In this document: positions 9,644 to 15,683 of the stretch, one piece after another
Position numbering within the stretch: position 1 is the stretch's first letter
Layout of the letters: each line of letters begins with the position of its first letter
Assembly (NCBI GenBank): GCA_027579435.1
Contig: JANBPK010000271.1
Location: 1-15,683 of the forward strand
Reading direction: 5' to 3'
Source of the DNA: Candolleomyces eurysporus
Lineage: Eukaryota > Basidiomycota > Agaricomycetes > Agaricales > Psathyrellaceae
DNA: 15,683 nucleotides
Position numbers and translations under genes: made by a program
The notes under the pieces: model-generated
The model's database searches: none
Told to the model about the DNA's origin: nothing
Seen by the model: the letters and a program-made list of their open reading frames with translations, nothing else

Positions 9644-11115
9644 ATGAGTAATAACAACATGGCAGGAAAGAACAGCTACGGAGACAAGAACTGTGAGTTA
9701 CCTTATCCTTTATCATGCCACACTCGTGTCTAAGGGCTACGCTCAAACACAGATCCTCCCGATGAGGTTCTTGAAGCAGCACTTTCCCAGTACGCTTCAG
9801 AGAGGCTGAGCACCGAACAGAAGCTTGTTCGTCTTCAAACTGAGCACCAAACAGTTATTAAGTGAGTACCTTGTGCTCTCAGTTACCCTCATTTTATTTA
9901 TAGTGACATCATTCAGGCCGTCTACGCTTTATGCCCTGCAGCGAAAGTTCAAGATACCAAGTGTTCGAAAGCCTCCTCCTGAGGAGATTGCGACTGCCTA
10001 TGTGCTCAAAAAGGTAGCTGAAGACGTGAATCAACGAAATGGAACCGGTACAATTGGAACCCTTCTTGCGAGCGAAGGAGTTCTCATTCCACGGTATGAT
10101 TTTGCTCTATCTCTTGCCTGTAGGCTCCTTACTCCCTCTCTAGTGACCTCATCCGTAAAATACTGGCATGCCATGCTCCGGAAGGGCTCGAGCGCTGTTT
10201 TCCTGGTGCAGGCCGCATCAAACGAGCCCAGCTCAGTGCACCTGGACCCGGCTGGCAGTACCATGCTGATGGGCATGAGAAGTTAAATGCTCAAGCACTT
10301 AAAATGGGAGGGGTTGGGCTCGAGATCTATGGGATCAAGGACCAATGGTCGTCATTCCTTTTGCATCTGGTTGTGGTCCCAAATAATCGACTGGCGGACA
10401 CCATTGGGCATGTTTATTTGGATATGATTGAGAAATACAACCGTACGTCACTCAAGATCCTTCAGGCGCTGATATGAACTGAATTCAAGCGCCATGTGTC
10501 CCAGACATTCCTCTCACAATGGTTACCGACAAAGGCAGCGAGATTCCATTTCTGTTTGCGCATCAAACAGGGCTGCGGTATGCTTCACTCCTTTATTCCT
10601 AAACTTCTCTTGCTCACTGACCTCTCAGCGAGGCTTACACCCCCGAGCTTGATGTGACGAAAATCCCACCTGTTCTTCAGCTCAAAAGCGTTCACAACAC
10701 ACCCATTGAGCTTCTGTGGCATTGGTTTTCAGACACATGTGGTCTTAATATAAAGGAGGTGATTATTTCTGGCTATGAAATGGGCATCTACAATCCAAAT
10801 AACCCAATTCATCCGTATGTTGTCACCACTATTTCGTTCTCTGTTCTCCACTTAGCAAGGTCTCTTGTTAGTCAGCTTTTCAATTGGGTGTGGCCGAAGG
10901 CTTTGCAACTTCAGCTCGATCGGTTTGCCACATATTGGAACAACCATAAAGTTCGGACCCAGAGGAACAAGGCCAACATGTCCGGATTGACCCCTCGGCA
11001 TGCATTTATTACGCCAGATCCAACCCGCTACACAAAATGCTATGTCGAGATTGATCGTGTCGTTGTAGATGCTCTCAGGGAGCAGATTCCTACGTCACGC
11101 AAGGAGTCGATGTGA
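9644..11115 (+). CDS. rve-type DDE integrase / transposase, truncated near the C terminus by TGA
   Basis: Predicted to cut and join the ends of the surrounding transposon. Exons 9644-9692, 9753-9861, 9917-10093, 10144-10442, 10490-10577, 10629-10814 and 10860-11115 join in phase to 387 residues. The N-terminal 110 residues (YPPDEVLEAAL, LYALQRKFKIPS, VAEDVNQRNG, GTLLASEG) look like the helical DNA-binding part of fungal integrase-core proteins. The catalytic core carries all three acidic residues: D154 in WQYHADGHEKL, D225 in VTDKGSE and E268 in SVHNTPIELLW; it continues FNWVWPKAL and TYWNNHKVRTQ. The frame stops at TGA 11113-11115 after KESM, yet the same frame continues for 44 codons (FVDDAFLELVEEAYNAVG) to TGA 11248-11250. 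The family, as I recall it, has Trp at the stop position, so TGG to TGA is likely. I tested introns across the TGA and none keeps the frame. Activity of the shortened protein is uncertain. Confidence 0.88.
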
Positions 11116-11250
11116 TTTGTTGATGATGCATTCCTGGAACTTGTAGAAGAGGCGTACAACGCAGTGGGAAAGCCTGACCTTTCTGATATTCATCGGGTTT
11201 GGAACGTCTTTTCTGCAATTCTCATCCATATTCCAGACTTTGTTCAGTGA
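11116..11250 (+). pseudogene. Orphaned C-terminal tail of the transposase
   Basis: Directly after the TGA the same reading frame stays open for 44 codons and ends at a second TGA. It encodes FLELVEEAYNAVGKP and IHRVWNVFSAI, which resemble the C-terminal helices of related fungal integrase-core proteins. It was probably part of the transposase before a nonsense change. It would be restored in expression only by stop-codon readthrough. Confidence 0.7.
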
Positions 11251-11366
11251 TCTCTTATTTAACTACATGTATTGATAGGCTTTGACACGAAACACGGTCC
11301 CCCGCAGTCTGCGCAAGGTTGATGAGACATCAAAGGTTGCGCTAGGGATTGGGAGGCAGATATCGC

Positions 11367-11407
11367 TCGCGCGGGAAAAAATCCTGCCGTGAAGTTCCCG
11401 CCAACCA
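11367..11407 (-). repeat. Right terminal inverted repeat of the transposon
   Basis: Reverse complement of the left repeat at 40 of 41 positions; the outer end reads CCGCCAACCA on the plus strand. It lies 117 bp after the last stop codon of the transposase frame, so the coding content fills the element almost to its right end. Confidence 0.93.
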
Positions 11408-11413
11408 TACTTA
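11408..11413. repeat. Right target-site duplication (TACTTA)
   Basis: Direct copy of the six bases that precede the left inverted repeat. Removing the element and one copy would give a pre-insertion site reading CCACTACTTATCCCGG. Confidence 0.8.
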
Positions 11414-12018
11414 TCCCGGCGCAAATTAAACGCTGGAGGGAGACCCTGAGTTCCTTCGGGAACGGGTTGTTGACCGAATGGATCGAAGCGGCTGAGTGTA
11501 TGTCGTTCAGGTGGTTGTCTTGGCGGATAGCTTGACCGACGACCTCCGGTTTACTGAGTAGGGTCGGATTGTGGGTCAGGATTTGAACCTGTTCGACGAT
11601 AAAGGTCAGAAAAGTGAAGCGGCTCGAGAAAGGCCTAAGGAAGACTCACGGCCTGCTCTACTAAGGGCTGGTTGAGAGCAGAGTTCTGGCTTATCGAGTG
11701 AAGAACAGGGACCGATGGCATAAGAAAGAATTTCGGGATTATCTTGCCGAGGCGTTCCTTCCAGAAATCGGCTATGTTGCTGGAGTTCATAAGGGGTTGG
11801 GACGCCATAGTAAACGAAGGCGGGTAGTGCGGAAAAGTAAGGTAATAGCGGAAGATAAAGGTCGAGTGTTGGGTCTGGAGCGGCGTGGTTTTTCTGCGGC
11901 TTGACGCCTCTCTTATGAAGGAGGCTAGGTTTCAGGCCGCTCCAGTAAATGACGACACGCTGCTAGCGATTTTGTTTCATTTCTCCTATATCCCTCAAGC
12001 CGGGGACGGCTAGAATTT

Positions 12019-12034
12019 TGGTTTGGGGGAGATG
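12019..12034 (+). repeat. Direct repeat copy A, polypurine-tract-like
   Basis: Sixteen bases identical to 15376-15391. Both copies are read in a frame giving WFGGD, preceded by an Arg- and Glu-containing segment (RGRLEF here, RLRTVED in the other copy). The similarity beyond the repeat is at protein level only. A matching coding end plus a purine tract points to two related retroelement 3' ends. Confidence 0.6.
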
Positions 12035-12276
12035 GCGCCGCTTATTGCGTCATAACTGAGACTTCAGGAATTTTTCGCGTTTTAACAAGTCTTATACTTA
12101 CTAAAGTACGGGGCGGCGCGAGACTATGTTCTAGTTTGACTAAGATAGTTCACCTTTTGGTCAATAAAGACTTCGCAATTTAGTTCAGAAAGGACTTAAG
12201 GGAATTTCTTGAAGGTTCACACTCATAAAAGACACAAGAAAGATGATAATTTTTGAGGAGCTGGTACACTGCTACA

Positions 12277-12306
12277 CTATATAACTGGTACCAGTAAGTT
12301 ATATAG
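12277..12306. repeat. Perfect 10-bp inverted repeat with nested palindrome
   Basis: Arms CTATATAACT and AGTTATATAG enclose a 10-base loop; the 12-base palindrome ACTGGTACCAGT overlaps the left arm and loop. It lies about 100 to 180 bp past the 3' end of the minus-strand gene. It could be a transcript-end structure or a remnant of a small mobile element; nothing decides between these. Confidence 0.6.
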
Positions 12307-12483
12307 GAAAAGATTAACAAGAATAAGAAGGTCCGATGGATGGTCTGCCGCAAGAAAAAGGAAGATGAAAGGGTGTTGAACCCCGCAAAAGAAAGACGCC
12401 CATGCCACTATGCCCCTCCACCTCGACGACGACGACGATTGAGGGCAGCCTGAATGAGAGGGTTGGCCGTCGACGAGATTGGG

Positions 12484-14758
12484 CTACTTTGAGGACCGAA
12501 AACCTTTTCGGGGAGACCTCTGGTAAAGACGTAGGTCGAGGTGAGGAGGGAAAGAGGACTCAACGGTAGCAGGAGCGGCGGGAAGCGGCGCGGCTTGACT
12601 TGCGGAAGCGGGAGCAGGAGGCAACGGAAGAGCACTGGGACCTTCGCCTCGGTCGTCGCTATCCTCTAGGGTGAGTTGGAGCACGGCAGCCGCGTCTAGC
12701 TCGCTGAAAGAGGTCTGAGGCGTCGCAAAAGGTGTCTGGTGAGAACCAGAGAATCAGAAGAAAAAGTATAATAAGGAAAAAGGACTCACCTCAAAGCCTC
12801 CCGGCGACAGGCTGGGACCAGGCACCAAGTCATCCTTACGGAGATCGGCTTCGGTATGGGCCGGCATCATCGACTTGTAAGGGGGCGTCTGGAGCCGGGT
12901 AGGGGCCACGTCCATGGCGTCGTCGGAGACGTAAGACAAGCTCCCGAGGTCATCTTCGGCGGAAGGAGGGTTGTAAAGAATCGACGACTCGTAGTCGGTA
13001 GTCCAATGATACTCGGTAGCCTCTGGAGCCTGCGCTGTTGCATTAAGCCTTTGAGGAAACAGCATCGGGGTGTCGAGAGGTACGTCCTTAGCGTACTCTA
13101 GGACTTCTTGGAAGTCCTGGACGTTCCGGGCATAGTCACTCAAGCCGGCGTCACCGCGATTAGAGTATACACGTTGAAGGACGAGGGAGAGTGTGCCGAG
13201 CTTGGCCTCGGTCATCTTCCTCATGTCCTCAGCGTGAGAAGCGGCAATCTGAGCCATAGCTCGGAGGTTTAGGACGTCGGAGACCAAGGCCGTGATATCT
13301 ACAAAAGAAAGTGAGAAAGGATGGGGAAGGAAAAATTAAAAGAAAGATACTGACTCCAAGGAGAGTCCTCTCCGCCAAACGCCATTTGCTGGGACGCGCG
13401 GAACCGAGGCACACGCGTATCGAAACCACAGGTTTGCTTCAGGAGGGCGCATTGGTTGCAGCGGACTCCGTTGAGGAGGTCTCCTCCTGTGCAGACAAGG
13501 CCGTGAGAGGCACATTGGCCACAAGCCGGGCGTACCTGAAGTAAGGAAAAGGAAATTCAGAAAGAAAGCGGCCCCAAAGACAGCTAAGAAGCTTACCCAG
13601 TCTGGTACCGGGCCCGTGTGGATTGGCACAGTCAGCTCGCGAAGAGCCGCTGATTGGAGAAAGAGGGGGCCGGACTCGTAAATGGGGAGTGAACTGGAGG
13701 CCGGCGTGTGCGTGTAGTCTTCGTTTTTCTGGTGACGTTTCTTGCCTGACGAGACACGGGAGTGGACGCCGAGGGGAGGAAGCAGCTTGGAGTGTTCTAT
13801 AACGGTGGAAGGACGGCCAGCATTGCTCAGTTTGCGAGCGGCCGGATCAGCACGAGTCTTGGACGAAGCAGAAGGCAGGGTAATCGTTAGCGGATTAGGT
13901 CCTTCCTCTTCTTCCCCTTCGTCATCTTGAAGCTCGTCGATTTCGACGTCCGGGTCCTCGATAGACATGGCATCTGAATCGGCGACCGCTGATAGTGATA
14001 AGAGGAGGATGGAACACTATAATACAAGGAATAAGAAAGGACATACCCGCAGGCCCTGGAGCAGAAGGAGCGGCTTCATCGTCGGTATCATGAACGGAGA
14101 TTACCTCGTGAGGAGGCAGGGAGACCGCCACGGACGCAGAAGGGGAGGAGGGCACCAATTCTGGCAGCTCGCCGGTGACCTGGTAGGCCTCTCCGGATGT
14201 TTGAAGGCCACGGAAGCGTTTGGTTGGGGTGTTCGTGTTCACCCAGGACCAGGCCGGTTTTCCCAGGACCCTTTCGAAGTGCTCATGAGAAAGTCGACGA
14301 AGAAAAAGAGAGATGTGGTCGCATAGGTCGGCCAGGTCTCGATTCATACAGGTATCGAAGTCATGAAAAGCGGCATTCTAAGGAAAGGCAAAAATATGAA
14401 GCAAGATCCTCCAGAAGAAAAGAAAAGAAACGTTACGTACGATATGAGGTTGGAGGCGGCTAATCCCCATGAAGAGGCGGCGGTACGAGACATCGTCGGT
14501 CGGGATGGCGGTCCGGGGATTCAGGTAAGCCTCGACGGACTCAAGAGACGATGCCAGGATTGGGTATTTGTCGAGTGTCCGGATCGGGCGGCCTTGACTT
14601 TGCAATCGGGTCTCGTACTGGCGGGGAATGGGCGGCGCCGGTATGACGTCAGGCGCCAGGCGAGGATCGGCCGAGGGAGTCGGCGTGACTGATCGCGCCC
14701 GCTGCTTGCCTTTCGACTTCGCGGACTTCGGCTGCTTCGTATTGGAGGGACCGGGCAT
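12484..14758 (-). CDS. Unknown protein with a Zn2Cys6-like cysteine cluster, repeat-associated
   Basis: Exons 14758-14441, 14377-14047, 13988-13597, 13535-13355, 13298-12790 and 12735-12484 join in phase to 660 residues. The start (MPGPSNTKQPK) opens a basic, low-complexity N terminus. Then come a predicted folded part (YPILASSLESVEAYL, CMNRDLADLCDHI), a strongly acidic stretch (IDELQDDEGEEEEG) and a cysteine cluster at 352-383: CGQC-x6-C-x10-CNQC-x6-C. This is the spacing of a fungal Zn2Cys6 cluster but lacks its usual basic residues, so DNA binding is doubtful. A helical segment follows (AASHAEDMRKMTEAKLG), then a Pro/Ala-rich tail. I recall similar proteins as large unnamed families in Agaricomycetes, often near repeats; no function is known. 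The C terminus is uncertain: the model stops at 12484, but an overlapping frame runs on to 12408 (NPLIQAALNRRRRRGGG), suggesting a frameshift. It lies between the two retroelement-like repeats. Confidence 0.75.
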
Positions 14759-14810
14759 AGTGAGAGGGAAGAAAGGAAAGTTTGGGGCGTACCTAGCAGC
14801 ACGACCCCGC

Positions 14811-14816
14811 CTTATA
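14811..14816 (-). promoter_or_regulatory. TATA-like element of the minus-strand unknown gene
   Basis: On the minus strand the sequence reads TGTTATAAGG, about 53 bp before the ATG at 14758. The spacing is almost the same as for the TATA box of the alpha-kinase gene, which makes both more believable. Confidence 0.5.
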
Positions 14817-15375
14817 ACAATTCAGTCCGTGCCGGCTGAATAGTTTGACGTGCTTCGAAGATGCTTCGCAGAAAATAAGGTTTGCGCCGGGAAAGTTAAG
14901 GAAAGTTAAAAGTTTGAATGCATCCGGGCACCGTCAGACGCGGCTCGCGTAGGCTAAACTTGCCTGCCGCGGCCCCATGAACTACTCAGTGCTCACAAGG
15001 AAAGATTACAATTACAAGGACCGGTGTAGCATAGAACGGAGGGGACGGAGGAGCGAAGCATGATAAGCGCCCGTACTGGAGATGAGGCTTCAACGATCGG
15101 ATCGGTTTGATCTTGATGGCTGCGGAAGCGCAGTCCATCAGTTCAGTTGCTGCCGCGTGCCTGACGGTGCCGCTACCTGGGGATTCTCACATAAGACGGA
15201 ACCGAGTAAGAGTGCGTCCCGACGTATACGCTACCAAGAATAGAAGTGACGTTTGATGCGGCGCGACGGGATTTGGTCTCTAAGCGCCGGGCCAAAAGAC
15301 TAAGCTGTGTTTTCTCAAAGGCAAAGGAATAAAGCCCCGCTGCTCTATACACCGCGACTGAGGACAGTCGAAGAC

Positions 15376-15391
15376 TGGTTTGGGGGAGATG
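15376..15391 (+). repeat. Direct repeat copy B, polypurine-tract-like
   Basis: Exact copy of 12019-12034, 3.36 kb downstream and on the same strand. The bases after it begin TGATACGACC, compatible with the TG start of a long terminal repeat. The two copies bracket the minus-strand unknown gene. Confidence 0.6.
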
Positions 15392-15393
15392 AT

Positions 15394-15469
15394 ACGACCG
15401 TGTTCGCATTTTCGCGAATAGATACCAACTTTATTGAATATATTGTTCATTATTCAACTAAACGGTCGT
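15394..15469. repeat. Nested inverted repeats
   Basis: Outer arms ACGACCGT (15394-15401) and ACGGTCGT (15462-15469) enclose small inner hairpins: TTCGC/GCGAA, and TTGAATA/TATTCAA with a 10-base loop. The arms are short, so this may be part of a long terminal repeat rather than a separate element. Confidence 0.4.
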
Positions 15470-15683
15470 GTCTATTAAATCTCTATGTTAAGAAACCCTG
15501 CTAGTTCTAAGATAACTCGCGCGGCGCGAAGGATAATTAAAGAGTACATCACTCTTGGGTTCACGAGAGTTGGAGTCTACTCGAGGACTGCTAACTTAGA
15601 GGCGCGCCCGCCATATACCCGAGATTAGGGTTTAGTAGGCCAGCCGGTTGGCGCCGCTTCAGATTAAACGGCCTACCCTGCAG

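Larger units (their letters stand above)
6029..11407 (+). mobile_element. DNA transposon with 41-bp TIRs carrying an alpha-kinase and an rve-type DDE transposase
   Basis: The element is 5,379 bp long. Its ends are inverted repeats of 41 bp with a single mismatch (6047 against 11389). They begin TGGTTGGCGGGAAC and so end TG..CA, as expected for elements moved by retroviral-type (rve) integrases. The 6-bp direct repeat TACTTA lies immediately outside both ends (6023-6028 and 11408-11413), as expected for a target-site duplication. Inside are two genes on the same strand: alpha-kinase first, then transposase. Nothing else inside looks like a gene. The near identity of the repeats suggests a fairly recent insertion, although the transposase has one premature stop. 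It resembles Ginger-like elements in using an rve integrase, but the 6-bp duplication and kinase cargo do not match any family I know. Boundaries are read directly; the classification is inferred. Confidence 0.9.
11414..12407. other. Gene-poor stretch, probably a decayed retroelement 3' end
   Basis: About 1 kb without a convincing gene. A 68-codon plus-strand frame (11698-11904) is rich in Lys and Arg and has no motif I recognise. A minus-strand frame next to the transposon (about 11414-11610) is open but unidentifiable. At 12019-12034 the sequence TGGTTTGGGGGAGATG repeats exactly at 15376-15391. Its purine run followed by TG looks like a polypurine tract and the first bases of a 3' LTR. The plus frame before it reads RLEFWFGGD, like the end of a Gypsy polyprotein. 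An AT-rich hairpin lies at 12277-12306. Confidence 0.45.
14759..15683. other. Gene-poor right end of the window with a second retroelement-like 3' end
   Basis: No gene is supported here. A TATA-like element for the minus-strand gene lies at 14811-14816. The plus frame at 15307-15400 reads PRLRTVEDWFGGDDTT across the 16-bp repeat at 15376-15391, resembling the last residues of a Gypsy polyprotein. An imperfect nested inverted repeat spans 15394-15469. The remainder is unremarkable mixed-composition DNA up to the window edge. Confidence 0.45.

Noticed and set aside
11095..11165. An intron that would remove the transposase TGA
   Set aside because: Every GT..AG pair tested across the stop changes the frame, so none joins to the downstream open tail.
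11698..11904. 68-codon basic open frame as a possible gene
   Set aside because: No motif, promoter or conserved context; more likely part of a decayed retroelement.
12033..12043. TGGCGCCGCTT repeated near 15649-15659
   Set aside because: Eleven GC-rich bases are too short, and the flanks do not align.
15624..15634. TTAGGG-like motif suggesting a telomere
   Set aside because: It occurs once, without tandem repetition.
1..15683. CRISPR arrays, rRNA genes or bacterial operon signals
   Set aside because: No regularly spaced repeats or rRNA sequence were seen, and all genes contain spliceosomal introns, so the window is eukaryotic.

Overview
The window looks like a stretch of an Agaricomycete (mushroom-forming basidiomycete) genome. 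Every gene I could model is cut by short introns, mostly 41 to 76 bases, with GT..AG borders. The gene content fits that group: MYND/DUF4470 proteins, zinc-ribbon alpha-kinases and a fungal rve-type integrase. Two undetermined bases (1986, 5164) suggest a draft assembly.

Layout. (1) 1-1431, plus strand: the 3' two thirds of an aldehyde dehydrogenase. (2) 1521-3893, minus strand: a MYND-finger/DUF4470 gene that can be modelled end to end but carries three in-frame stops and one lost splice donor, so it is called a pseudogene. (3) 4464-5643, minus strand: a seven-exon peroxisomal dienoyl-CoA isomerase (ECH1-like) with its catalytic acidic residues and a PTS1-like C terminus; the N at 5164 is a spurious base inside it. 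(4) 6029-11407: a 5.38-kb DNA transposon, the main discovery here. It has 41-bp terminal inverted repeats (40/41 identical) ending TG..CA and is flanked by a 6-bp direct repeat TACTTA. It carries two plus-strand genes: an intact nine-exon alpha-kinase (6837-9322) and a seven-exon DDE integrase/transposase (9644-11115) that keeps its D-D-E triad but has a late in-frame TGA. (5) 11408-12407: about 1 kb without a convincing gene, probably a decayed Ty3/Gypsy 3' end. (6) 12484-14758, minus strand: a six-exon unknown protein with a Zn2Cys6-like cysteine pattern. (7) 14759-15683: no gene, a second retroelement-like 3' end and small inverted repeats.

How the parts relate. The aldehyde dehydrogenase and dienoyl-CoA isomerase are ordinary metabolic genes (aldehyde oxidation; beta-oxidation of unsaturated fatty acids). 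The alpha-kinase lies wholly inside the inverted repeats beside the transposase, so it appears to be transposon cargo. This would offer a mechanism for the known expansion of alpha-kinases in Agaricomycetes. The element landed about 380 bp upstream of the isomerase start codon. From there to the right end, the window is dominated by mobile or repeat-associated DNA.

Gene models come from reading splice sites and protein motifs by eye. Family names rest on recalled motifs, not on a database search.
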